Below, one piece after another: positions 30,635-42,022 of a stretch of DNA of 60,000 bases (positions are counted from its first letter, which is position 1; every line of letters begins with the position of its first letter). The position numbers and the translations under genes are program-made. The stretch is from contig CM043968.1 of the NCBI GenBank assembly GCA_014529385.2, positions 9,240,648-9,300,647 of the forward strand, given 5' to 3'. The stretch is from Adiantum capillus-veneris (taxonomy: Eukaryota; Streptophyta; Polypodiopsida; Polypodiales; Pteridaceae). The notes beneath the pieces were generated by a model that had not been told where the DNA came from, searched no databases, and was given only the letters and a program-made list of their open reading frames with translations.

Positions 30635-30852
30635 TCCTGTCATGCATGCTTCTCTGCACCACATAGCTCCTCGCCTTCACCCACCACAGCCACCATCTCC
30701 AACATGAAGTACTACTAGAAAAAAGCCCCCAGACTCTGAAGAACCACCGGATTCTCCTGGGTTCAGTATTGTGGTAAATATGTTGAGGAATTTGTTCCCC
30801 TTCTCCAATAATGGATACTCTCACTATCCATTCTTGGAACGTGAAGGGATTA
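30485..30852 (+). mobile_element. 368-bp insert in Gypsy pol with (CT)n and a LINE EN-like start
   Basis: It separates the VPDL and FEV codons of the minus-strand Gypsy. It contains a (CT)n tract at 30576-30630. At its far end, on the plus strand, a short frame reads MDTLTIHSWNVKGL, like the beginning of a LINE endonuclease ORF (WNVxGL). No target duplication could be defined. Confidence 0.45.
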
Positions 30853-31870
30853 GGTCTGGCACTATCAAAATAGGTCCATGGCTTAATAGATACTTTAGCC
30901 TATCAAAGGCGCCGTGTGGTCTCGATCCCCATTTGAAAGGGATCTTCTTCCTTGTTAGGTCATAGAGTGGTCCTGCTACTTGAGCAAAGCCTCGATAGTA
31001 GAAACACAATCCCAAAAAGCTACATATATCACGTGCCGTAGTAGGGGTTGGCCAATCTTGTACAACCTGGATTGTTCGGGATCCATACTCACTTGGTTGT
31101 GTGAGACTATATGGCCGAGGTAGTGTATCTTAGTGAGAAAGAACTCGCTCTTCGTTCACGTGCAAATCATGTTTTCGCGATTCCTGAAACACCATGTCAA
31201 AGTTCTTCCGATCTTCCTCCTCAGTCTTCGAAAAGACGAGTATGTCATCCAAGAACACTCCTGTAAAAGCTCGGTGTGGGCTGAAAATTTGATCCATCAT
31301 TCGATTGAATGTGGCAGGAGCATTGGTCAAGCCAAACGGCATTACCAAAAATTCATAATGTCCAAAGGTTGTGCGAAAGGCAGTCTTATGGGCATCCTCA
31401 AGGGCTATGCGTCTATGATAATACCCGCTCTTTAAGTGAAAGCAGCTAAATATATTTGCACCCTGCAATATATTGAGAATATCATCAATCCGAAAAAGTG
31501 GAAAGCGATTCTTGATAGTGATCTTGTTTAGAGATCGATTGTCTAAGCACATTCGGAACGTGTCATCTTTCTTCTGCACCAGTAGAACTGGAGAGCAGTA
31601 AGACAAAGTACTTGGTCGCACTAGACCTTTTTCCACAAGCTCGTTAACTTGCTTCAAAATTTCCGCTTGTAGAGCAAGACTAACCCAGTAAGGGGGTTGG
31701 TTTGGAGGAGAGTTTCCCGGTACAAGATCAATGCGATGATCTTCCGGACGTTCCAGAGGTAGCTTGTCTAGTAGAGTATCGGTGAAACAATCGTTATACC
31801 TTTCAAGAAATTGAAAACGTTTAATTTCCAAACTAGAAATCAAACCCTCATTAAGCACCTGAGACATGCG
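30853..31870 (-). pseudogene. Gypsy reverse transcriptase and connection
   Basis: A 245-codon open frame (31867-31130) covers most of RT: CFTDTLLDKLPLERPEDHRIDL, VEKGLVRPSTLSYCSPVLLVQKKD, MCLDNRSLNKITIKNRFPLFRIDDIL, FRTTFGHYEFLVMPFGLTNAPATF and the catalytic FLDD box (GVFLDDILVFSKT). The thumb and connection follow at 31015-30853 (GLCFYYRGFAQVAGPLYDLT). Gag and protease are missing: at about 31875 plus-strand LTR sequence begins. Confidence 0.9.
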
Positions 31871-31879
31871 TAGGCATGC

Positions 31880-32810
31880 TCGCTCCGCTTGAAACGGTCC
31901 AAAACAGAGAATTACAGCCTGCTGTGTTTTTCTGCAGGTTTAGGGTTTCGCCAGGGGAGCCTTGAAAAGGCCTTGGGATTCATGTACAGGGCAGTAGGCA
32001 CCTAACAGTGGCAAAACAGAAAATTACAGCATGCTGAAATTGACGTGCAGCTCACTAGAAAGCTTCCATACTGCAAGGGAAAGTGTCCTCGACGAGTACT
32101 TTTGACCTACAGGGATATGTGCGTTGTTATACTGGCGAAATGGGTCAAAAACCTGCAATTACAGCCATAGACAGGTTTGGATAGCTTGGTGAGGGTTAGG
32201 TGGAAGTGTTCGGATTGTTTATTTGCCAGGGGAGCCTTGTGAAAGCATTGGGTGCTTGTACAAGACAATTTATTGAGATTTCCCGTGAGGAATCTCATCT
32301 AATTCAAGGGGCAAGTGACCCTATAGGTGCGAGAACTCAAGGGCTATCCACAGAAGTGATCGGCACTCAAATTGGAGCGCAAAATAGAGAATTCAGCATG
32401 CTGTAATTTCTCGCTAGGTTTTGTAAAGTGCTCTAAAGTGCGTGGAAAGTCATCGTGTACTTGGGATTTTGTTTGTGGAGACTTCTACTATGGTTATGTT
32501 GCCGAAATCGGGCTAGAGCAGAGGAATTTCAGCCCGATAAAAGTGGGACAACTTGTAGAAGTTTACAGGTTTTTCTCAAGTTTAATAAGAATAAAGAAAT
32601 ACCGAGAGGGGTACCAGTCTTTGAGGCCAACAGGGTGTCGTTGTCTGCTCGGTAGTGCTCTAGCTGCCAGGCCGTTGTTTGTCTTGAACTGTTGAATTCT
32701 AGTCACAAGCTTATTCGTGAAGTTCCTTTGTGTCGTAGAGTTAAAGTAAAGTTATTGGGTGAAAGCCTACGTCTACCGCCCTACGGGCCGTTTTACGGTT
32801 CTGTTGCCGG
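31880..32810 (+). mobile_element. Family-R LTR, copy 4 (5' LTR of deleted Gypsy)
   Basis: Bases 32250-32790 match 34107-34640 closely. AATAAA lies at 32590-32595, followed by gaaataccgagagggg. Bases 31890-32100 are the reverse complement of the R part near 20480-20640. The 5' end is truncated against the minus-strand Gypsy RT. A gag start follows at 32892. Confidence 0.65.
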
Positions 32811-32891
32811 GACAGAGTCACTTTTCCCTCAAGAAGAGCCTCGATTGGTTTTTGAGCAAAGACACAAAGCACAGGAACTTGGAATCACACT

Positions 32892-33411
32892 ATGGATGAC
32901 ACTAGGGAAGAGGGTTCGTCTTCACAAGACAGACAAGAAATTCTGCATGTTCCTACATAACCTTTTTAACGTTCACCTTGCCAGAAAGTGGATAAATTAG
33001 GATTGATTTGCTGCTACGTTTTTAGGGTTTGCAAGTATGAACCAAGATGAGATAGGGAGAGGTCTCACGGTGGTAGTCTGGCCACTAGATCTCCTGCGGG
33101 AGTGATGTGGGTCTGCCAAGTGGCACATTGCTCGCCGATTCTCTGAGGCGATTGCTTGGATTCTTTGACGTATTGGTAAATTATCTTGAAATTTGAACTT
33201 ACTTGGTCGTGGGTCGTACGCTACAGTGTTGTGTAATTATGCTCTTTTGTGGAGGCAAGAGCCTCTTGCACATGTGAAAGTTAAGGGACAGGTTGCAAGA
33301 TGCTATTTGGTGAAGTTCAAGAACTATCCACCTATGGATTCAAAGTGGATGGAAGAGCATGAACTGTCAGAGTCACCAAATGTATTGCAGCTTGAGGCCT
33401 TTGGGTTATAG
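32892..33411 (+). pseudogene. Gypsy gag start joined to chromodomain end (internally deleted element)
   Basis: An ATG at 32892 opens DDTREEGSSSQDRQE, a gag-like start that stops after 22 codons. About 300 bp later the frame at 33193-33411 ends with QVARCYLVKFKNYPPMDSKWMEEHEL, a chromodomain-type Gypsy C-terminus. Protease, RT, RNase H and integrase are missing between them, so the element is a large internal-deletion derivative between two R LTRs. Confidence 0.65.
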
Positions 33412-33438
33412 CCTACGTATGCGCCAACCCAACGTCTG

Positions 33439-33452
33439 CAAAGGAGGGGTAA
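33439..33452 (+). promoter_or_regulatory. Polypurine tract
   Basis: Gcaaaggaggggta lies directly before the LTR start TGATAGAATTAG at 33453 and just after the chromodomain stop. Confidence 0.7.
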
Positions 33453-34645
33453 TGATAGAATTAGCACATCAAATGTACTCATGGATTCAATGCAATAGCA
33501 GTGTACGTTGTTTGACAAAAGTATGAAGGTCTCATTAAGTCATTTGTACACATGTTTGATAGTCTTTCTTGCCGATACATGCGATGATAAAAGGGTGCTT
33601 ACCACACTAAATCATCTATGGCATGTATATATGGCATGCAATCGAGGACGTTTGCGATTTTAAGAGGGCGGAGTTTCATCCGCAATCGGGAAGGGCAGGT
33701 CACCACCAGTTGGTAAGGCCAATCGGCACTGGAATCCGAGTATTAAAAGGGTGTCTAGGCTCAGTTCAAAGTAATTTAGGTCCCTCGTTACACTTATAAG
33801 TCAGTGGGTACTAGGAAATTAGCTCAAAAGAGGCATAAGGTACACATGGCGGCTCCAGGTGCATCTGCTAGAAGCTTCAGCAAGAGGGGGCACCCATTTC
33901 AAGAGAGGGGGATTGATTTGACTTGATAAGAGTGCTATAGTGTCTGTATGAGAAGTGGGTGTAGGTGATCACAGCTTTAATAGAAAGCTTGCCTTCTCCC
34001 TTGCTCTATGTAGCGCGACAATTTGCTCTCGTGCATCTCTCTGTCCCCTTTGCACATATGGTAATGCCCCACTAGTTGGGCTTCTCAGATGACCATGTAC
34101 AGTTGATTGGGAGCTTGTAAAAGACAATTTAGAGATATTTCCCGCGAGGAATCTCATCTAATTCAAGGGGCAAGTGACCCTATAAGTGCGAGAGCTCAAG
34201 GGCTATCCATAGAAGTGATCGACACGCGAATCGGAGCGCAAAACAGAGAATTGAGCGTGTTGTAATTTCTTGCCGGGTTTTGTAAAGTGCTCTAAAGTGC
34301 GTGGAAATTCACGGTGTACTTGGGATTTTGTCCGTGGAGACTTCTATGGTGATGTTGCCGAAATCAGGTTAGAGTAGAGGAATTTCAGCCCGATGAAAGT
34401 GGGACAGCTTATAGAAGTTTACAGGTTTTTCTCAAGTTTAATAAGAATAAAGAAATACCGAAAGGGGCGCCAGTCTTTGGGGCCAACTGGGTGTCGTTGT
34501 CTGCTTGGTAGCGCTCTAGCTGCTAGGCCGTGGTTTGTCTTGAAGTGTTGAATTCCAGTCACAGGCTTATTCGTGAAGTTCCTTTGTGTCGTAGAGTTAA
34601 AGTAAACTTATTGGGCCTACGTCTACCGCCCTACAGGGTGGTTTG
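33453..34645 (+). mobile_element. Family-R LTR, copy 5 (3' LTR, reference copy)
   Basis: It starts after a clear polypurine tract, has a TATA-like tattaaaagg at 33741-33750 and AATAAA at 34446-34451, and ends near a poly-G run at 34647. Its 5' part is the reverse complement of 14105-14600 and its 3' part equals 32250-32790. This fixes the sense orientation of the R family. Confidence 0.7.
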
Positions 34646-35133
34646 GGGGGGGGGGGGGGGGGTGGGTTTGCTTGCGTATGCTCGTGCCCCACACGAGGAA
34701 CTCCACGCTGGCCTTTGCCTCCACGTCAAAAGAAGCAACGGTCTCGCTTTCTTCTCCTACGTTGAGTGCTCTGCTCAGCAGAGAGAATCTCTCTCTCTCT
34801 CTATGCTTTCCACAGAGGAAGAGTACAGAGAAAGATGAAATAAAGTACTGTATGCTGAATTTACTATAAAATCAGCAAATTAATAAAGAATTCACTGATC
34901 TTCATCGAAAATCAGCAAAAAAACTCTGATTTTCAGCATTTCCACTTGTTAATTTACAGGTTTTTTTAATAAAAAATAAGCACAGAGCATTAATTTTCAC
35001 CTGCTCACATGCTTATGAGAAGAAAATCAAACAATTTTAGTAATTAGTCATTAAAAATCAAAGTAAATCAAGGTTATCCGACTCAAACCGATCCATAGGT
35101 AGTGTGCACATGGTCCTTCTTGCAGCCAAGCTA
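34646..35133. other. No recognised feature
   Basis: A poly-G run is followed by AT-rich non-coding sequence. It may be the leader of the minus-strand element whose primer-binding site is at 35134. Confidence 0.3.
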
Positions 35134-35145
35134 GCTTTGATACCA
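35134..35145 (-). promoter_or_regulatory. Primer-binding site (initiator tRNA-Met type)
   Basis: The minus strand reads TGGTATCAAAGC, one base from TGGTATCAGAGC, directly after LTR-like sequence ending in tttca. Confidence 0.6.
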
Positions 35146-35370
35146 TGAAACAAACACTAGGAGAGGATCTCTTGGCTACACGGACCTCCTATAGACACGC
35201 GTTGGACGAACCACCGGACCATAGCCACCATCCAACAGCACCCCTGTGCTGGGGCCAACGACCGAGGAGGTAGGTGGACTAGGCGTCCACCTGTAAGACC
35301 GAGCGTCTCATACCACCCGGTCTCACCTCCTCGAGTTGACCCTATATATGCCATCGTACATCATACTATG
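35146..35370 (-). repeat. LTR 3' fragment upstream of primer-binding site
   Basis: It matches 26200-26400 in reverse. Position next to a primer-binding site indicates the 3' end of a 5' LTR on the minus strand. The element interior is not recognisable. Confidence 0.5.
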
Positions 35371-36128
35371 AGATATGTGGCGGCTTTCACTAGTGTACTC
35401 ACAGGAATACAAAAGTTTCAAGGACTCTCAGAAGGAGCTTAAGCCCAATACATGAGAACATGCAATGGCATGTGGTAATGCCCACTAATTTGAAAACTCC
35501 TTTTCAAAACCCTCTTTTGCTTATACAAATATTTTTAAATGTGGCCACAGCAATCAACACTGCAATTTAAGAGGGTGATGTCTAGAATTATCTAGGGGAT
35601 AGAAGAGCCATCCTATTTACCTCCACCCAATAAGTTAAACCTTCATAACTATCCACCAAAGATAAGATATTGATAAGAGCCTTCAATTCATTGAATTTGA
35701 CTTCAATTGAGAGGGTTTTGGGCCTCTATCTAGATTTATGAGATACCAGGATCAAAGATGTCTTGAACTCTTATCTACTAGAGATTCAGCCACATCGAGA
35801 AGTGCTGTTGAGAGAGAGAGAGGCCCACAAACCAGGAGACACACCCAGAGACAGATTACAGTGTTCTTTCATCTAGAGATTGAACAAAGGCGAGAGTAGC
35901 CAGAGAGGAGGCATCACTAGCAAAGGTATACTGAGTGATCGAGCAACACAGTTGGTGAGATAAATTGAGTGACCCCAAACAGCTCTCCCTCTCTCCCCAA
36001 ATTCAGGAATCGACCCTTTCCCTCTCCTCTTTGTTTTTGGCGTGGGAAACAGCATGCTCCCTTTCCAAATCGACCTTCCTCTCTCTGGCGCTTTATCTCT
36101 TCCTCTCTCTTAGGCGTTCCAAATCAGC
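35371..36128. other. No recognised feature
   Basis: Low-complexity CT-rich sequence near 35980-36120 and AT-rich sequence elsewhere. It may hold the lost 3' end of the Gypsy beginning at 36129. Confidence 0.3.
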
Positions 36129-36960
36129 CTATATGCCTAGAGCAAAGGCGTCTATTCCGGAAGGGCTGTTCTTATCCAATTCTTCCACTTCGGGTTGTTC
36201 CTCATCAAGTATATTCTCCGGCACATCACCAATAAAAGGCCTTAGAAGGCTGACATGAAAAGCATTATGTATTTTCCAGCCTTCTGGTAGCTTTAACCTA
36301 TAAGCTACGTCGCTGATCTTTTTTGAAATGTGATAAGGACCATAATATCGCATACTGAGCTTTAGAAATAAACGTTCCTTGACTTTCCTTTTCCTTAACT
36401 TGGTCTTTTCAAAGCGCGAAAGTAACCAATCACCAAGTGAAAATACAAGTTCACGAGAGTGACGATCAACATCTTTCTTTTGCTTAGCCTGAGTCTTCTC
36501 AAGAGCAGTTTTTATCTTTTTGTATGTTTCATCCATGTCTTGCATATACTTGTCTGCCTCAAATATCTTGTCCTTAGTTTGTAAAATGGGTGGGACTTTC
36601 TTCCCTCCTTCCACTATCTCAAATGGTCTCTTGCTTGTTGATGTATGCACAGTGTTATTCTAAACATATTCAACCAATGGGAAATGGTGTTCCCAAGTTT
36701 CCTTGTCCTTTGATACATAAAATTTGAGCAGATCTCGGACAGTAAAATTTGCCTCTTCTGACTGTCCATCAGTTTGTGGATGAGACGAAGATGAGAACTT
36801 TAGCGTAGTGTCCATGTTCTCAAACAATGCCTTCCAGAAAAGACTCGTGATACGTGGATCCCTGTCACTGACAATTGACTGAGGTATCCTGTGATATTTA
36901 AAGATATTGCTCATGAATATCTTGACCATGTGTTCTGGCTTGATCTTCTTCTTAACAGGA
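36129..36960 (-). pseudogene. Gypsy integrase core and C-terminal domain
   Basis: Two open frames in order on the minus strand carry the core (FKYHRIPQSIVSDRDPRITSLFWKALF, HPQTDGQSEEANFTVRDLL at 36929-36660) and a 173-codon C-terminal part (RPFEIVEGGKKVPPIL, KDVDRHSRELVFSLGDWL, RYYGPYHISKKISDVAYRLKLPEGWKIHNAFHVSLLRPF). They are separated by a single stop. It is well preserved and close to the fragment at 24.9-25.8 kb. Confidence 0.9.
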
Positions 36961-38168
36961 ATGAAATGGGGTGCTTAATGAACCTACAAATGATGTTGCC
37001 CATTAACAAGCTGATCATAGATTCTTGCAAAATCTGAATCTTCAGCATAATGTGTCTTCATTTCGTCTATTCACAATGGTATGGAATTGACACAGCTGAA
37101 ATTTGGGGCTTTCGTGACAATGCATTAGTCACCACGTTCTTTTTCCCTTCCACATGCAAAATCTGAAAATGGAACATTGACAAGATGTTTGCCCATCGCA
37201 TGTGTTTCTCAGACAACTTCGTTTGTGTGAGAAAGTATCACAAGGTTTGATGATCTGTTTGGACAACAAAATCAGCCCCTAGCAGATAGTGTTTCCAACT
37301 AGTGAGAGCGTGAATTACTGCCAACAATTTTTTCTCGTAAACTTGCAAGTCCCTTTCGGTCTTCAAAAGAATTTTGCTCTCATATGCGGCTACTCGGCCA
37401 TTCTGTATTAGAACTGCACCAAGGCTATGGCCACATGCATCACATTGAACCACAAAAGGTTTCGAAAGATGTGGCAAAATGATGACTGAAAACCATTTGC
37501 CCTGGGACCCTCTTGTTGCTACTAGATCCATCAGAATCTCCTTTCAACAGATTGTTGGCCACTCTTGCATTCTCAATCAACTGCACCATATTCATGACAG
37601 TAGTCTTTGTGCAGTAGTCCTTGATTTTCTTGGGCAATTTGCAACAGTACTTCTCAATCTGTTCTGAAAATGACACAAACCTATAAGAGGTTACTCGCAA
37701 TAGTGCGGCCTAGAACTGTTTATTGTACTCTTCAAGGTTCACACATTGTTTAGCATTAAACTCGTGCTGTTTGAATTGGACCCAAGTGTAGGGGCTTGAC
37801 CCAGATTCAACAATGCGGTCCATCATTGAAGCGCTTTCCCTTTCAAGAAGGTGGTAGCCTTGTGTATCTTCGAAGTCTCTATGAAGTTTCCTCGAGCATA
37901 AGCTGCATCAAATTGCTCTATGAACGTCAAATCCTTCAATTGATCCTTAGTTCCCCATAAAGTTTCAAACTTCACTGCCTGTCCACCTTCCCTGTAATCC
38001 TTAGGCTGACTCAAAGGAGTCGAATTGTCATAAACAAGTGCCCGTAAAAGTGGCACCAGGATTGTTCATTCGAGCACTTACATCACTTGTTTTACTTGTC
38101 ATATCTGCATTTTGGGCATATGGCTACGAAAAACCAGCCATACCAAACTATGTTCCAAGCACTCGAAA
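36961..38168 (-). pseudogene. Gypsy gag fused to RNase H by internal deletion
   Basis: Gag runs from 38168 to about 37480 (ALVYDNSTPLSQPKDYREGGQAVKFETLWGTKDQLKD, EQIEKYCCKLPKKIKDYCTKTT). Then, without knuckle, protease or RT, the sequence becomes RNase H (LSKPFVVQCDACGHSLGAVLIQ, TDHQTL) down to about 37240. The open frame 37531-37238 reads across the junction. Remains of the RNase H tail and integrase zinc region continue to 36961. The 5' part of the same gag lies beyond the inserted element, at 43943-44523. Confidence 0.85.
38145..38168. repeat. 24-bp flanking repeat, left copy
   Basis: It is identical to 43943-43966 on the other side of the gag-only element. The homologous uninterrupted gag at about 52540-52565 has this sequence once. 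The preceding acc is also shared, because LTR C ends in cacc. Confidence 0.85.
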
Positions 38169-39353
38169 TGTCACGTGACACATCTAACCCTCTGTGTCCG
38201 TGGACAAGCTACAGCGTGATCAGGGTTCAGTCAGTCCAGTCAGTCTAGATTAGAAGTGATCTGGTACTTTTGTGAGTCTATTCGTAGACCGTGCATGCCC
38301 AGTCACTTAGTGTAGATGCATATCCTTTGGTTGCACACAACATGATCATAAGCATTCCCATCAGAATCCATCAGAATCCTTCAGGGGAATTTTCCAGTGC
38401 ATTTAGCCTATTTTACCTATTTTTGAGGGGCAATTATGCTAAGTTTGTATATAAGCAGACCTAGACTAGCATTGTTTGGCAGAAGAGGCAACAAGAGCCA
38501 AGCTCAGCGGGCAACTTCTCCAACAAGACCCCTTGGTGGATTTTCTCCAAGCAAGAAGAATCAGCCCTAGCGTTTTCTCATCAAGGAGATCATCGCTAGA
38601 AGCAAAGACCAGCCAAGCCTAGCGTTTTGCATCGACATCATCGCCATCCTCACAATCAGATCTAGGGTTTTCGGCAACTCTCATGCCTGGCGTTTTCCCC
38701 TATGCCTAGCGTTTTTGAGAAGCTTCATAGACCTAGCGTTTTCAGCAGATACCACCTCGGCCTGCAGCGTTTTTCAGCAATGAAGTACTTGCAGATTCAG
38801 CCCTAAAGAAATAGCAGATTCAGCCCGGAAAGACCATCAGTTTTCAGCCTTAAGAAATCTCAGTTTTCAGCCCTAAATCTGCAGATTTTCAGCGACAAAG
38901 ATCCACAGAAACAGCCCCCCAAATCAGCGTTTTGGACTAGTCACAGATTTCAGCCCATAGCGTTTTTGGACAGCAGTAGAAAGATTGCAGATTTCAGCCT
39001 TAGGTCGGTCTTGCCATCACCGTCATCATCGCCGACATAGCCTAGACTTGCATCAGTCCCATGCATTCAGTTTGTACCAGATTGTGCAATCATAAGTAGA
39101 CCACTCTCGCCGACAAGAGTGGGGCCTTCGGAGGAGGGTTTTACAACGTCTCTGGTGTCGTATCTCTCTTCTCTCTCTATCTCTCAGTCTTATACACTTG
39201 CACGCACAGTGTCCATTCACTTTGTTTGTGATCATAGCATCTCTCATTAAGAACGGAAGGCTCTACCTTCCATAAGAACAAAAGGAACCTTGAGCATAGT
39301 TCGGAGCACTCATCTTGAGCAAAGCGCAAACATTCATTCCGCTGCACCTAACA
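38169..39353 (+). mobile_element. 5' LTR of gag-only element
   Basis: A 1185-bp LTR, TGTCACGTGACA to CACCTAACA. It has a TATA box (tgtatataagc, about 38447-38457) and a string of AGCGTTTT and TTCAGCC repeats downstream. Compared with the 3' LTR it lacks about 47 bp upstream of the TATA box and keeps short stretches the 3' LTR has lost. A primer-binding site follows immediately. Confidence 0.9.
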
Positions 39354-39354
39354 T

Positions 39355-39366
39355 TGGTATCAGAGC
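39355..39366 (+). promoter_or_regulatory. Primer-binding site (initiator tRNA-Met)
   Basis: TGGTATCAGAGC, a perfect match to the common plant retrotransposon primer site, one base after the LTR end. Confidence 0.9.
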
Positions 39367-39714
39367 TTTGGCAGTGTTCTGTATCACTCAAGGAAAGAAC
39401 CACAAGAATCACAAGAATTTCTTTTGCTTGTTGCGGTCGCACGAACCCAAGTTCGCTTGGGCGTGTCGATTCCTAATCGTGTTTTTGAAGAGTGATAGGA
39501 ACCCCAAGAAAGAAGGGCTTGTCTAGCCTCCCCTTGTGTCTCTTTTCACTCATTGAGAGCGGACCGTGCGCTTAGTGGCCGGCCAATCGACGTGAGGTGG
39601 GAAAAAGCAACCTTGGTGTGAGCGCAAGGCCGCCAAGGGGTGCGCCCGCGGAAAGGAGTAGAACTTGGGTGAAGAGAAGATCCTTCTCAAACACAGATTG
39701 CAAGGGAAAGAAAA

Positions 39715-39795
39715 CCTCAAGAACCTCAAGACCCTCAAGAACCTCAAGAGCCTCAAGACCCTGAAGAACCCAAGAACCGAAGAACCCAAGACCCT
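39715..39795 (+). repeat. Nonamer tandem repeat in the element leader
   Basis: About nine copies of a 9-bp unit (aacctcaag and variants) lie between the primer-binding site and gag. They are open in one frame as a Leu-Lys-rich repeat (LKNLKTLKN) within a 60-codon frame at 39665-39847. Confidence 0.8.
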
Positions 39796-39800
39796 AGTGC

Positions 39801-42022
39801 ATGGTCATCACCCGAAGCGGAATGGATACTTCGCATATAGGTGGTGAGCATGAGAGAGGCGACGAAGAGTTCTCCCCACCAAGAGATTTTTCCGACCCTC
39901 TCCCTTCGCCATCTACGCCACGAGTTGTACCAACTTCTATGGAGTTGATGGTCAAGTCGATGTTGGAGATGATGGCACAACAACAAGAAACGAATCGAGT
40001 TGCGTTGGCACAACTCGCAAGAAAAGCAGAACAACAGGAAGCCAAGGACCGCAACCGCGAAGAAAGAAACGAAAGAATTGCCGCACAATAAGAAGCAAAT
40101 CTCATTGCTTTAGAACGCGAGCGCGATGAACGAAACGAAAGAAAAGCAGAAAGAAAGGCCGAGCGTGAAGCTCAAAGAGTGGCCTTGGAGGTCGAGCGTG
40201 AGGCTCAAAGAGAACTACGTACTCAAGAATTGGTTTGACAAGTACTTGCTTCGAAGTCCGAACCAGCCAAAGATCGTGGGAGTTGCTCAAGTGGCGCAAG
40301 CCACGATGCAGATTCCAACCATCCAGTCACAGAGAAGTTGACTTTCAGTAAGTATGATGGTAAGATGGATGCTACAGTTATTCATTCTTGGTTACATCAA
40401 TTTAATGCTTATTTTGCGACAACTAAGAAGACAGGAGATAGCAAAGTTTTGACGGTAGCTATGTACCTTGCCGGTGATGCCATTAATTGGTACCACGCAT
40501 GACAAGAGGCACAGTTAGCTGGGCGCACCTAGAGGAAGCCGACGAACTCACGTCCCTTTCCTTCAATTGGGCTGATTTCCAAGACAAGCTCAAGGCGCGG
40601 TTTATGCCACCTCAGTACCTCGCACGATTGAAGGACGATTGGCGCGCTCTCCAGCAAAATGGTATGCCGGTTATGTCTTTTTCTAATCGTGTTTTGCAGT
40701 TAGGTACCCAATTACGCAAGTCCGATGATGAACGCAAAGAGGCATTCCTTTTTGGGTTAGACTTCTATATCAAGTTCGATGTAGAAGTCTTCGACCCAAT
40801 CGATCTCAACAAGGGGGTAGCGATTGCTCTCGCATAGGAGATGAAGCACAACAAGGGAAAGCCTAAGGAGAACAAGACTTTCACAAGTACCTCGCAGACT
40901 TCTCAGAACCCTCAGAACGGCAAGAATGGTAACTCTTCTAACCAATCTTCCAACAGTCTCTCTGAAAAGAATTCTTCCAATGAATCTAAGGGTAAGGCTA
41001 ACACAATTGCTAAACCTAAGCTTACTCCAGATGAAAAGGTAGCACAAGGAATTGTAGGAGGATACATCACGTCGGAAGAGCAAAGCACTTATTCTAAGGA
41101 AGGTCGTTGTTTTCATTGTCACATTAAGGGTCACATAAAAAGAATATGTCCTAAGCTTGAATCGAATGAATATAAAGAATCCACAAAACCCACTTCCTCT
41201 GTCAATGCAATTAATGATAACTCGAGTGTGGCCCAAGTTTCTCTTGACCCTCCCATTGATGATTCTCTCATTAAATGTTATGGTCAGGTGTCGGGGCAGC
41301 GCTCTGTCATATTGTTTGACCCAGGTAGTATGCATGATGTGATCAGTCTCTCTCTTGTTGAGAGAGCCCGCCTCGAAGTTAGTCAGAAATCTCCTCTCGA
41401 GGTCTCTGGCTTTGTTCCCGGTATGGACTCTCTCATCACATAGGAGTGTCTTGGTGTTTTGTTTACAATTCAACAACAAGCTGCCTTCACTCGAAGATTT
41501 GTTGTCTCTCCTCTCTCAAGATGTGATATGATTTTGGGCATTCGATGGTTTCGTGATCTTAACCCTCTCATTGATTGGGAGGCTAACACTTTCACTCTCC
41601 ATGCCAAAAGTGATTCTCCCATTGTCATTCGTGGAGAGGACATTGTTCATTCTGCCTCTCTCATTGCTAATATGCAGGACAAGATTGAAAGGATTCAGGA
41701 GAAGGAGACTCTCTCAGTCTCTTCTTCTCCAAAGCATGACACACAGGATTTGCATGATTATGAGAATGATTTGCATGATGATCAAGATGTGATTTCTCAC
41801 AAGCATGATGAGTTGCATGAAGAAGATGGGATTGTTCACAAGGATGATGTGTTAGTGGATGCTTTTTCTAGCAAAGCTAAACTCGTTGCAGATTCGATCA
41901 ATCACGAAGGATCGATCTTGGCTCTCGAGCCTAGGTCCAAAGAACCCCCTCAGGAAGAACCGATCTTGGCTCTTGAGCCTAGGTCCAAAGACCATTACAG
42001 GAAGTATTATGTGTTCGCATGA
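39801..42022 (+). pseudogene. gag-protease of the gag-only LTR element
   Basis: Frame 1 begins VITRSGMDTSHIGG, continues through a Glu/Arg-rich coiled coil to the gag core (KYDGKMDATVIHSWLHQFNAYF, AGDAINWYHA), then shifts near 40520. The second frame runs to 42022: NWADFQDKLKARFMPPQY, the zinc knuckle CFHCHIKGHIKRIC (41108-41149) and a retropepsin-like region in which the catalytic motif reads FDPGS. It then reaches DMILGIRWFRDLNPLIDW and an acidic His/Asp-rich tail with a repeated ILALEPRSK. Stops are at 40089, 40237, 40501, 40835 and 41441. Each is one C-to-T change from Gln or Arg. No RT, RNase H or integrase follows. Confidence 0.85.

Noticed and set aside
40757-41479. 240-codon minus-strand open frame
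   Set aside because: It lies antisense to the gag knuckle and protease of the gag-only element and shows no domain; a shadow frame.
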